Assembly: GCF_049310025.1 (NCBI RefSeq)
Contig: NZ_JBJYKD010000003.1
Coordinates: 1-64,000, forward strand
Direction of reading: 5' to 3'
Length of the DNA stretch: 64,000 nucleotides
DNA from: JBJYKD01 sp049310025
GTDB taxonomy: Bacteria; Bacillota; Thermosediminibacteria; Thermosediminibacterales; Tepidanaerobacteraceae
Shown in pieces: positions 32,818 through 41,038 of the stretch. Every line of letters starts with the position of its first letter. Positions within the stretch are counted from its first letter, which is position 1. Below the pieces are notes generated by a model that saw only the letters and a program-made list of their open reading frames with translations, had not been told where the DNA came from and made no database searches. The position numbers and the translations under genes were made by a program.

Positions 32818-33795
32818 TTGGGAGAGAACCTGGCAGAGGCAAAAGTGACTGTTGATAACATCAACAGCCTTGCCTTTTTGTTTGGAAACCGGGATGAAAA
32901 CGTAAGGTTTATAGAGGAAGAATTCAATGTCAGAGTTCTGACCCGCGGCGGCGATATTACCATACTGGGTGACAGAGAAAATGTGGAATCGGTGAGAAGG
33001 CTTTTCAACCGGTTGATAGAGGTTTTAAAAGGAGGAAATCAATTGACCTCGTCGGAAGTAAAGTACTTTGTGCGGCTGACAAAAGACGGGCAGGAAGAAA
33101 AGATCACCGATTTATATGATGATGTTATATGCTTTACTCACAGGGGCAAACCCATAAAACCCAAAACCATCGGGCAGAAACTATATATCCAGGCCATAAA
33201 GCAAAACGACATCGTATTCGGTATCGGCCCCGCCGGGACGGGTAAGACTTACCTTGCTATGGCCATGGCGGTGACGGCTTTTAAGGAAAAGGAGGTCAGC
33301 CGCATAATACTCACAAGGCCTGCGGTGGAGGCCGGAGAAAAGCTTGGCTTTTTGCCCGGTGACCTGCAGGATAAGGTGGATCCGTATCTTCGGCCGTTAT
33401 ACGACGCTCTTTACGACATTCTGGGCATAGAGTCCTTCCAGCGCTTCATGGAAAGGGGCCTGATAGAAGTGGCGCCTCTGGCCTATATGAGGGGCAGAAC
33501 TCTGGACGATTCCTTTATTATCCTTGATGAAGCCCAGAACACCACTTCCGAACAGATGAAGATGTTCCTGACACGGCTGGGTTTTGGGTCGAAAGCGGTT
33601 GTAACGGGAGACCTTACCCAGATAGACCTTCCCAAAGGGGTTTATTCCGGGCTGGAAGAGGTCAGGGAAATATTGAGGGAAGTGAAGGGAGTAAAGTTTA
33701 TTTATCTGAATGACAGAGACGTGGTGCGCCATGAAGTGGTTCAGAGGATAATAAAAGCCTATGAGAAATTTGAAGAGAGTCGCTCTTCAAAATAG
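32818..33795 (+). CDS. PhoH-like ATPase (PhoL/YbeZ type)
   Basis: The 325-residue protein has an N-terminal KH-like region (FLFGNRDENVRFIEEEFNVRVLTRGGDI) and a PhoH ATPase core. Walker A is GPAGTGKTYLAMAMA and Walker B is DSFIILDEAQNTT. Proteins of this class work near YbeY in rRNA metabolism, and ybeY is encoded two genes downstream. TTG 32818 follows GGGAGG. It occupies the Bacillus phoH position. Confidence 0.94.
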   Translation: MGENLAEAKVTVDNINSLAFLFGNRDENVRFIEEEFNVRVLTRGGDITILGDRENVESVRRLFNRLIEVLKGGNQLTSSEVKYFVRLTKDGQEEKITDLYDDVICFTHRGKPIKPKTIGQKLYIQAIKQNDIVFGIGPAGTGKTYLAMAMAVTAFKEKEVSRIILTRPAVEAGEKLGFLPGDLQDKVDPYLRPLYDALYDILGIESFQRFMERGLIEVAPLAYMRGRTLDDSFIILDEAQNTTSEQMKMFLTRLGFGSKAVVTGDLTQIDLPKGVYSGLEEVREILREVKGVKFIYLNDRDVVRHEVVQRIIKAYEKFEESRSSK

Positions 33796-33806
33796 GGAGT
33801 GGTTCT

Positions 33807-35894
33807 GTGGCTCTAAACAGAAGCTTCCAGCTGCAAAAATTCAAATTGCTGCACAACAGCACGGTCCAGAGGGTGGCTCTGGGGCTTTTTTTCTTTTTTG
33901 CGCTGACGATCCTGATTTTTGCAAGTTCTATTCCACAAAAATACAACATAAAAGTGGGAGATGTGGCACAGGAGAACATTGTGGCGAGAAAAGACGCCAT
34001 AAACACTATAGCCACCCGGAAGCTGCAGCAGGCAGCAGCCGACGCCGTGCCCAAAAAATATACCCTTGACCATAATATAACGCTGGAAGTAAAAAGCGAT
34101 ATAACCCACATCTTTCAAACCATCAGAGAAGTGCGGTCGAGAGATTACCTTGACGATAGGGAAAAGGTGGAAACCTTAAAGAAACTGATATCAAAGGATC
34201 TGTCCGAAGAGACCTATCTTTCCGCCATAAAGATGGATGATACGGGCCTTAGGGAATTGGAAACCATTACAAAAGCCGTTATGGAAAAAATTATGGAAGA
34301 CGGGGTCAAAGAAGACGCCATAGACAGGGCGAAAACCTATATAATCGAAGAATTTAAAAGCATAAAGATTCCGCAGGAAATGAAAAACATCGGGGAGGAT
34401 ATTGCCTTTTCGGTTATTAGATATAATATGGTTTACGACCGTGAAGCCACCGAACGGCAGCAGCAGGAAGCCATGAATGCGGTGGAACCCGTCAAAATAA
34501 CCAAAAATCAAATATTGATAGAAAAAGGGACCACCATCACCAGTGAGCACATGGAGCTGTTAAAAGAACTGGGGCTGCTGGCCCAAGACAGGGTGTCCAA
34601 TTTTAGTTTTATGCTTGGGACCATGCTCCTGGTTGGAATCCTGGAGGGGATTCTCTTTTTTTCAATATATTTTTACCACAGGAAACTGGCCTTCAATAAT
34701 ATGTACCTGTCCCTGATGGCTTTGATCATCCTGGCAACACTTGTCATTTCTCTTGGTGTAAAAACCATCTCAAATTACATGATCCCGCTGGCCGCCGGCA
34801 GCATGCTGATTTCCATTTTGATAAGCCCTTCCGTGGCTTTAATTTCAAGTTTTGTAATGGACATTGTTATCGGGGTCATGCTCGGCAACGACTTCACCCA
34901 TTCCCTGGTGGCCTTTTTAGGAGCCGTAACGGGTGTGTTTTGCACCGTTAAAGTCGCCCAGAGATCCGACCTGACCAAAGCCGGCGGAATAATAAGCGCC
35001 GTTAATTTCGTGCTGATATTCGCACTGGGGCTTTTGAACAACAATTCGCTTTGGGATACAATGAGGCAGATTCCATGGGGTATAATCAACGGGATTTTGT
35101 CCTCTGTACTGGCCATCGGTACACTGCCCTTTTTGGAAAGCGTTTTTGGAATTACCACCTCCATAAAATTATTGGAGCTTTCGAATCCGAACCAGCCCCT
35201 TTTAAGGAAGCTCATGATCGACGCTCCGGGCACCTATCATCACTCCATAATCGTCGGCAATCTGGCGCAGGCCGCCGCCGAAGCGGTGGGCGCCGATCCT
35301 TTGCTAGCCCGGGTGGGCGCCAATTACCATGATATAGGAAAGCTGAAACGGCCTTACTTTTTCATAGAAAACCAGCTGACTGCAGACAACCCCCATGACA
35401 AATTAAATCCATCATTGAGTTCCCTTATAATTACTTCCCACGTAAAAGACGGGGTGGAGATTGCCAGGGAGTACCGCCTGCCTTTGAGCATACAGGATTT
35501 CATAGCCCAGCACCACGGGACAACCCTGTTATCGTATTTTTATAAAAAGGCCGGTGAAAATTCCGGCGAAAACAGGCTCGACGAGGACGGCTTCAGGTAT
35601 GACGGGCCCAAACCCCAGACCAGGGAGGTGGCCATCGTCATGCTGGCCGATTCCGTAGAGGCGGCGGTCAGGTCCATGTCAAGGCCGACGCCCGGCAAGA
35701 TCGATGGCCTCATACGCCAGATCATTAAAGACAAGCTGGCAGACGGCCAGCTGGATGAAAGCGATTTGACTCTGAAGGACCTGGACCGGATAGCAGCAGC
35801 CTTTTCCAGGGTGCTGACGGGAATATTTCATACCCGCATTGAATACCCGGACAAGTTAAAAGAACTGGAAAGAAGGGGAACAAAAGATGCCTGA
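33807..35894 (+). CDS. pgpH: 7TM-HD cyclic-di-AMP phosphodiesterase PgpH
   Basis: The 695-residue protein has an N-terminal anchor, a large extracytoplasmic 7TM-HDED domain (about 55-260), seven membrane spans (about 265-460) and a cytoplasmic HD phosphohydrolase domain with GTYHHSIIVGNLA and YHDIGKLKRPYFF. It degrades c-di-AMP and so affects osmotic and wall homeostasis. The start is GTG 33807, ten bases after phoH; a GGGAGTGG site precedes it. It overlaps ybeY by eight bases. Confidence 0.95.
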   Translation: MALNRSFQLQKFKLLHNSTVQRVALGLFFFFALTILIFASSIPQKYNIKVGDVAQENIVARKDAINTIATRKLQQAAADAVPKKYTLDHNITLEVKSDITHIFQTIREVRSRDYLDDREKVETLKKLISKDLSEETYLSAIKMDDTGLRELETITKAVMEKIMEDGVKEDAIDRAKTYIIEEFKSIKIPQEMKNIGEDIAFSVIRYNMVYDREATERQQQEAMNAVEPVKITKNQILIEKGTTITSEHMELLKELGLLAQDRVSNFSFMLGTMLLVGILEGILFFSIYFYHRKLAFNNMYLSLMALIILATLVISLGVKTISNYMIPLAAGSMLISILISPSVALISSFVMDIVIGVMLGNDFTHSLVAFLGAVTGVFCTVKVAQRSDLTKAGGIISAVNFVLIFALGLLNNNSLWDTMRQIPWGIINGILSSVLAIGTLPFLESVFGITTSIKLLELSNPNQPLLRKLMIDAPGTYHHSIIVGNLAQAAAEAVGADPLLARVGANYHDIGKLKRPYFFIENQLTADNPHDKLNPSLSSLIITSHVKDGVEIAREYRLPLSIQDFIAQHHGTTLLSYFYKKAGENSGENRLDEDGFRYDGPKPQTREVAIVMLADSVEAAVRSMSRPTPGKIDGLIRQIIKDKLADGQLDESDLTLKDLDRIAAAFSRVLTGIFHTRIEYPDKLKELERRGTKDA

Positions 35895-36369
35895 CATACT
35901 CATAAGCAATTTGCAGGATAAAATCGATGTGGGCGGGAGCACGGAAAAGCTCCTCAGGGAGGTTGTGGCATTTGCGCTTGCCGGGGAAAACGCTCCCGAA
36001 GACGTCGAAGTGAGTCTCGCTCTTGTGGATGATGAGTATATACAACAACTGAATAAAACTTACCGGTCAAAGGATGCCCCGACGGATGTGCTTTCCTTTG
36101 CCATGGGAGAAAAAGTTGCGGGAGAAGAATTTGACGGGGTACCGGAAGCGGAGAGGCTTCTGGGCGATATTGTCATTTCCGTGGAGCGGGCCAAAAGGCA
36201 GGCGGAGGAATTTGGCCATTCTTTCGAAAGGGAGTTGGCCTATCTAGCGGTGCACGGAACCCTTCACCTTTTGGGGTACGACCATGAAATCGAAGAAGAA
36301 AAACGAATCATGAGGCAGAAGGAAGAACAGATTTTAAAGGCTTTTGACCTTACAAGAGGAGAATTTTAA
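35887..36369 (+). CDS. ybeY: rRNA maturation endoribonuclease YbeY
   Basis: The 160-residue zinc protein has the signature AVHGTLHLLGYDH with three metal-binding histidines, and KDAPTDVLSFAM in the substrate groove. It acts in 16S rRNA 3' processing and ribosome quality control. ATG 35887 follows GAAGGGGAAC. In Bacillus this gene is followed by dgkA, cdd and era; here a DUF502 gene follows instead. Confidence 0.96.
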   Translation: MPDILISNLQDKIDVGGSTEKLLREVVAFALAGENAPEDVEVSLALVDDEYIQQLNKTYRSKDAPTDVLSFAMGEKVAGEEFDGVPEAERLLGDIVISVERAKRQAEEFGHSFERELAYLAVHGTLHLLGYDHEIEEEKRIMRQKEEQILKAFDLTRGEF

Positions 36370-36370
36370 A

Positions 36371-37018
36371 ATGGGCGGGTTTGATTCATGGCGGCGGGGT
36401 GAAAGAGTGTATAAAAAGCTAAGAAATTATTTTTTAACGGGCATAATCGTGCTGCTACCCATCACAGCCACCCTGTACATACTGTACTGGCTTTTTAAAT
36501 TCGTCGACGGGTTCCTGGGCGGATTTTTCAAGGCATTTTTCGGAGTTTCGGTTCCGGGGTCCGGCGTGCTCTTTACACTGGTGATTATTTTAGTTTCCGG
36601 ATTTTTGGCCACCAATTTCCTGGGGAAAAAAATGATAGGCTTTGCAGAGACGATAGTCTCTAAAATTCCCCTGGTTAACACCATATACACCACCATAAAG
36701 CAGATCGTAGACGCCTTTTTATATGCCAATAAGATGGCTTTTACAAAAGTGGTGATGGTGGAATATCCAAGGAAGGACTGCTATGCCCTGGGTTTTGTCA
36801 CCGGGGAGTTTATTGTGAAGGACAGAAGGCTTTTATCGGTTTTTGTCCCAACTACTCCCAATCCAACATCGGGAATACTTCTCATATTCCCCGAGGAGGA
36901 TGTAAACTTTTTATCCATTTCTGCCGAAGAGGGGATAAAGCTTATTATATCGGGAGGACTGGTAGGCGATAAAAAAATCAACATTGTCGGGGAAGAGGGG
37001 GAGAATGATGCGGAATAA
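36371..37018 (+). CDS. DUF502 membrane protein
   Basis: The 215-residue protein has two membrane spans (about 20-45 and 60-85) and the DUF502 pattern KKLRNYFLTGIIVLLPITATLYIL, then KIPLVNTIYTTIKQIVDAF and FVPTTPNPTSGILLIFP. Function is unknown in general. ATG 36371 after AGAGGAG is used; GTG 36407 after GGGGTGA would give the more usual family N-terminus and is a real alternative. It overlaps the next gene by 11 bases. Confidence 0.88.
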   Translation: MGGFDSWRRGERVYKKLRNYFLTGIIVLLPITATLYILYWLFKFVDGFLGGFFKAFFGVSVPGSGVLFTLVIILVSGFLATNFLGKKMIGFAETIVSKIPLVNTIYTTIKQIVDAFLYANKMAFTKVVMVEYPRKDCYALGFVTGEFIVKDRRLLSVFVPTTPNPTSGILLIFPEEDVNFLSISAEEGIKLIISGGLVGDKKINIVGEEGENDAE

Positions 37019-38075
37019 CCGCTGGATTTTACTGATATTGACGGCTTTGATGCTGATTATGCCTGCCGGTTGCGGCAAAAAGGAAAGCGGTGTTCAAACC
37101 GGGGACGAAAAATTAGATGGCAGCGCTCCGGCAGGTGTCAACGAAAAACAGCGGGAAACCGGTGAGCCGCCGGCGTCCATGGTAAAAAACCCCCTGACCG
37201 GCCTTGACATGGATGCGGAATTCGAGAATCGAAGGCCCATGGCGGTTATGGTGGAAAACGAGGCCGGTGCAAGACCCCAGTCGGGATTGGATAAAGCCGA
37301 CGTTGTCTACGAAATCCTGGCCGAAGGAGGCATTACCAGATTTCTGGCCATTTATTTGGGTAAGCAGTGCGAGGAGATAGGGCCGGTCCGCAGCGCCAGA
37401 CCGTATTTTGTCGATTATGCCACGGAATACGACGGGATTTACGTACACTACGGCGCAAGCCCTCAGGCGTATGCGGATTTGAAGAAGTTGAACGTAGATG
37501 CCATAGACGGCATTTACGATGGGGTTACATTCTGGAGGGATAAATCGAGGAGCAAGCCCCATAACGCATATACAAGCACCGAAAGGATATTGAAGACATC
37601 CGAAAAACGCGGTTTTTTAAAAACGACAAGGCTTAAGGTGTGGAACTTTACCGATGAAAGCACGCCGTCGAATGGGCAAGAATTGAGAAGTTTTAATCTA
37701 AAATACTTTAACAATTATTACGTCGGCTATGCATACGATCCATCGCGAAAGGTTTATAAGCGTTTTATAAACGGGAAGCCCCATACCGACAGGAGGACAG
37801 GCGAAACTCTTTTAGTCAAGAATATCATAGTGCAGTTTGCGGATAGCAAAGTGATCGACGAAGTGGGGCGGATGGATATAAAGACAACGGGTTCAGGCAA
37901 GGGATACTATATAAGCGAGGGGTTTTTTACAGAGATACGCTGGCAAAAGGGAAGTAGGGTCGGAAGGACAAAGTACACCCTGGCCGACGGGACGGAGCTC
38001 AGAATAAATCCAGGCAATACGTGGATTCAGGTAATGCCCCAGTGGGGGAAATTTGAAATAGAAAAAGAGCGGTGA
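37008..38075 (+). CDS. DUF3048 (YerB-like) lipoprotein
   Basis: The 355-residue protein has a signal peptide with a lipobox-like end (LMLIMPAGCGKK, Cys about residue 18), a linker and the DUF3048 core with PLTGLDMDAEFENRRPMAVMVEN, ARPQSGLDKADVVYE and GPVRSARPYFVDYA. It is probably anchored outside the membrane; related YerB is of unsettled function. ATG 37005 and 37008 are both possible after GAGGGGGAGA. It sits 5 bases before recO. Confidence 0.9.
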   Translation: MRNNRWILLILTALMLIMPAGCGKKESGVQTGDEKLDGSAPAGVNEKQRETGEPPASMVKNPLTGLDMDAEFENRRPMAVMVENEAGARPQSGLDKADVVYEILAEGGITRFLAIYLGKQCEEIGPVRSARPYFVDYATEYDGIYVHYGASPQAYADLKKLNVDAIDGIYDGVTFWRDKSRSKPHNAYTSTERILKTSEKRGFLKTTRLKVWNFTDESTPSNGQELRSFNLKYFNNYYVGYAYDPSRKVYKRFINGKPHTDRRTGETLLVKNIIVQFADSKVIDEVGRMDIKTTGSGKGYYISEGFFTEIRWQKGSRVGRTKYTLADGTELRINPGNTWIQVMPQWGKFEIEKER

Positions 38076-38080
38076 GCTAA

Positions 38081-38851
38081 ATGGGATTGTACAGGACTGA
38101 AGCCATAGTTTTGGGATACAGAGATCTGGGAGAAGCGGACAAAATACTGACCCTCCTATCGCCCCAGCGGGGCAAAATACACGCCGTAGCCAGGGGCGTT
38201 CGCCGGCCGAGGAACAGACTGGTGGGGGGGACGCAGCTTTTTTCTTACAGCAGCTTTCTGCTCATGGAAGGGAGGAATCTGGACATCGTAAGCCAGTGTG
38301 AGATTAAAGAGTCTTTTTACAGAATTCGAGGAAATTTAGACCTCATGGCTTACGGGCTGTATTTCGCCGAACTGCTCAGGGCTTCCACCCCGCTGGAGGA
38401 TAAAAACCAGGAACTTTTCAGGTTTTTTTTAAAGACGCTGTACGTCATGCAGGAGTGGGAAGACCTGGAACTGTTCAGCCGCATTTTTGAGATAAAGTTA
38501 ATGGCCATTCAGGGATTTGCACCGGAAATACAAAGGTGTGTAAGCTGCGGGGGCGCGCCCTCGGGTGTGGTGCGATTCAGTCCTCAACTCGGGGGTATTC
38601 TCTGCCGGAAATGCCTTAAAAAAGACGAAAAAGCCCTTTTCCTGGCGCCGGCCGCCCTGGAAGCCATGAAAAAAATGTTAAAAGAGACCTATGAAAGTTT
38701 AATAACTTCAAATGTTGAAGAAGACGTCAAGAAGCAACTGAAAAGCGCCATGCGTCCTTTTGTGCTGCATCATCTGGATCGCAAGCTCAAAACAATTCAG
38801 TTTATAGACGATATTAACAACCTTAAAGCCGGCGATCAAAGCACTGTTTAA
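38081..38851 (+). CDS. recO: DNA repair protein RecO
   Basis: The 256-residue RecO has an N-terminal OB-fold (MGLYRTEAIVLGYRDLGEADKILTLL), a helical core and a zinc-binding motif C-X2-C...C-X2-C in CVSCGG and CRKC. It loads RecA with RecR. ATG 38081 lies 5 bases after the DUF3048 stop. In Bacillus recO follows era; era is not seen here. Confidence 0.95.
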   Translation: MGLYRTEAIVLGYRDLGEADKILTLLSPQRGKIHAVARGVRRPRNRLVGGTQLFSYSSFLLMEGRNLDIVSQCEIKESFYRIRGNLDLMAYGLYFAELLRASTPLEDKNQELFRFFLKTLYVMQEWEDLELFSRIFEIKLMAIQGFAPEIQRCVSCGGAPSGVVRFSPQLGGILCRKCLKKDEKALFLAPAALEAMKKMLKETYESLITSNVEEDVKKQLKSAMRPFVLHHLDRKLKTIQFIDDINNLKAGDQSTV

Positions 38852-38874
38852 GAAAAATTGCGGGGTGAACTGAA

Positions 38875-39471
38875 ATGGAAGTTATATGGGAAGCCTTTAA
38901 AGGGAAAAATAAATATATCGCTTTTGCGTTGACGTTATTTATTCTGGGTGCCTTATCGGGATATTTTGTTTTCTGGCATAATCCTCAATTTGTCCTTTCA
39001 AACCTGGAAAAATTGTTGGGGAATATTTTGAAAATAGGGAGGGCCATGACGAAATCGAGCAGAATATATGTAACGGGTTTGATATTTCAAAACAATATTA
39101 AAGCCCTGCTTTTAATAATGTTCGGCGGAGCGGCCTTTGGAACGGTGCCATTTTTTTACATTTTGTTAAACGGATTTGCGGTAGGTCTTGTTATGGCCAT
39201 GAATTTTTACCACGGAAAGACTCTGGCGTTTTTCCTCGCGGCGACAGCGCCCCACGGAATACTCGAATTGCCCGCCATACTGGTGGGGGGCGCCTTTGGG
39301 CTTAAGACGGGTGTCGACCTTATTTTTCCCCGGAGTCAAAATCGACTGGCTTTGCTTAGGGAAAACCTTCAAAAAAGCGTATTCGCCCTGACCTTGCTGG
39401 TTCCCGTTCTCTTCGTGGCCGCCTTCATCGAAGCCGTAATCACCCCGCACATCGCAAAATTCTTTATATAG
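38875..39471 (+). CDS. spoIIM: stage II sporulation protein M
   Basis: The 198-residue DUF95 protein has about five membrane spans and the family segments FQNNIKALLLIMFGGAAFGTVP and ATAPHGILELPAILVGG. SpoIIM scaffolds the SpoIID/SpoIIP engulfment hydrolases. ATG 38875 follows CGGGGTGA. Placing spoIIM behind recO differs from Bacillus, where it lies near yqxK/xerD. Confidence 0.92.
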   Translation: MEVIWEAFKGKNKYIAFALTLFILGALSGYFVFWHNPQFVLSNLEKLLGNILKIGRAMTKSSRIYVTGLIFQNNIKALLLIMFGGAAFGTVPFFYILLNGFAVGLVMAMNFYHGKTLAFFLAATAPHGILELPAILVGGAFGLKTGVDLIFPRSQNRLALLRENLQKSVFALTLLVPVLFVAAFIEAVITPHIAKFFI

Positions 39472-39563
39472 ATTTTTTGTTAAATATTTGTAAAAAAAGA
39501 GGAACTTTTTTCATTGATGTAGTAATATTAAATATAACTGCCTATTGAAGGGAGTGAGGGCAA

Positions 39564-40196
39564 ATAGAATTAACGCCGAGGCAGGCTTTGATTGTGGATA
39601 TTGTAAAAAAACACGAGCCCATCACCAGTGAGCAGATAGCCGAAAAGCTTAATTTGACAAGGGCAGCCTTGAGGCCTGACCTATCAATACTGACCATGTC
39701 CGGTATCCTGGACGCGCGACCCAGGGTGGGGTATTTTTATGCTGGCAAAAATACGAGAAACATTGTGGCGGAAAAAATACAGAGCATAAAGGTGGATGAA
39801 ATAAAAGCGGTGCCGGTGGTCATAAAAGAAGAAACTTCCGTATATGATGCAATAGTGACACTCTTTCTGGAAGATGTCGGAACTCTTTTTGTGGTCCAGG
39901 ATGACGGTAATCTCGTCGGGCTGATTTCCCGAAAAGACCTGCTAAAAATAGCCATAGGCAATGCGGATATACATAAAATCCCGGTGGGGATAATTATGAC
40001 CCGGATGCCCAATCTTGTGACGGTCATGCCTGAAGAAAGCGCCTATGATGCGGCTTGCAAAATAGTTGATCACCAGGTGGATGCGTTGCCGGTGGTAAAA
40101 CCCGAAGAGGATCAGGGCAAAATAAGATATAAAGTGATAGGAAAAGTTACCAAAACAACGATTACCAAGCTTTTTGTGGAGCTTGGCAAAAATTAG
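39564..40196 (+). CDS. CcpN-like HTH-CBS transcriptional repressor, apparent AUA start
   Basis: The protein has a winged-helix domain (IVDIVKKHEPITSEQIAEKLNLTRAALRPDLSILTMSG) and a CBS pair (about 80-205), as in B. subtilis CcpN (YqzB), which represses gluconeogenic genes. The first ordinary start is TTG 39588, but it would remove ELTPRQA, which matches the family N-terminus. ATA 39564, behind GGGAGTGAGGG (39550-39560), gives 210 residues, close to CcpN, and the frame is closed by a TGA at 39555. It is followed by ppsR and ppdK, so PEP-pyruvate metabolism is the likely target. I leave the symbol blank because direct regulon evidence is lacking. Confidence 0.9.
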   Translation: MELTPRQALIVDIVKKHEPITSEQIAEKLNLTRAALRPDLSILTMSGILDARPRVGYFYAGKNTRNIVAEKIQSIKVDEIKAVPVVIKEETSVYDAIVTLFLEDVGTLFVVQDDGNLVGLISRKDLLKIAIGNADIHKIPVGIIMTRMPNLVTVMPEESAYDAACKIVDHQVDALPVVKPEEDQGKIRYKVIGKVTKTTITKLFVELGKN

Positions 40197-40212
40197 AAAG
40201 GAGGGGAATAAG

Positions 40213-41037
40213 ATAGAAGAAAAAAAGAACAACCCTGTGGTTTATGCGGTTTCCGACTCTATTGGGGAAACCGCGGAACTCGTAACCAGAGCCGCCATGA
40301 TTCAATTCAATTCGGGCCATGTGGATATCAGGAGAGTACCCTACGTCACCGATAAGGAATATGCCAGAGAGGTCATTGAAGAGGCAAAGTATATTGAAAA
40401 CTGCGCCATAGTGTGCACCATCGTTTTGCCGGAAGTCAGGCGCTATCTTGTGGACCTGGCGCATGAGAATAATATACCCATCGTGGATCTGATGGGGCCG
40501 ATGATGGAAACCCTTTCTAAAATAACGGATTTTAAGCCCCGACTGGAACCCGGCCTTGTACATAGAATAGATGAAGATTACTTCAGGAAGATGGAAGCCA
40601 TTGAATTTGCGGTAAAGTACGACGACGGAAAGGACCCGCGCGGCCTTGCCCGGGCCGATGTGGTGCTTATAGGAGTCTCGAGGACGTCCAAAACCCCCCT
40701 GGCGCTGTATTTGGCTCACAAGCGGTTGAAGGTTGCCAATCTGCCGCTGGTGCCCGAAGTTGCTCCCCCGGAGGAATTGTTTCAACTTCCGCCCAGGACC
40801 GTCATAGGCCTTACCATAAGCCCTGAAAAGTTAAACGAAATCCGGCAGGAGAGGTTAAAAGCACTCGGATTAAGCTCAGATGCAAGTTACGCCAGCCTTG
40901 ATAGAATTATGAAAGAGATAGAATACGCCGAAGGCATAATGAAAAAAATCGGCTGCCCAAGGATTGACGTTTCAAATAAGGCGGTGGAAGAGATAGCCAC
41001 CAGAGTATTGGAAATAATAAGGAAAGGAGAAGATTGA
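40213..41037 (+). CDS. PPDK/PEPS regulatory kinase-pyrophosphorylase (DUF299), apparent AUA start
   Basis: The bifunctional DUF299 enzyme shows AVSDSIGETAELVTRA at the N-terminus, the nucleotide-binding GVSRTSKTPLALYLA and the conserved end with YASLDRIMKEIEYAE and GCPRIDVSNKAVEEIA. It switches its target by ADP-dependent phosphorylation and Pi-dependent dephosphorylation of the threonine next to the catalytic histidine. The target is clearly PPDK, encoded 1 base downstream. ATA 40213 lies six bases after AAAGGAGGGG, giving 274 residues; the upstream GTG 40174 has no ribosome site and overlaps the previous gene. Confidence 0.92.
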   Translation: MEEKKNNPVVYAVSDSIGETAELVTRAAMIQFNSGHVDIRRVPYVTDKEYAREVIEEAKYIENCAIVCTIVLPEVRRYLVDLAHENNIPIVDLMGPMMETLSKITDFKPRLEPGLVHRIDEDYFRKMEAIEFAVKYDDGKDPRGLARADVVLIGVSRTSKTPLALYLAHKRLKVANLPLVPEVAPPEELFQLPPRTVIGLTISPEKLNEIRQERLKALGLSSDASYASLDRIMKEIEYAEGIMKKIGCPRIDVSNKAVEEIATRVLEIIRKGED

Positions 41038-41038
41038 C

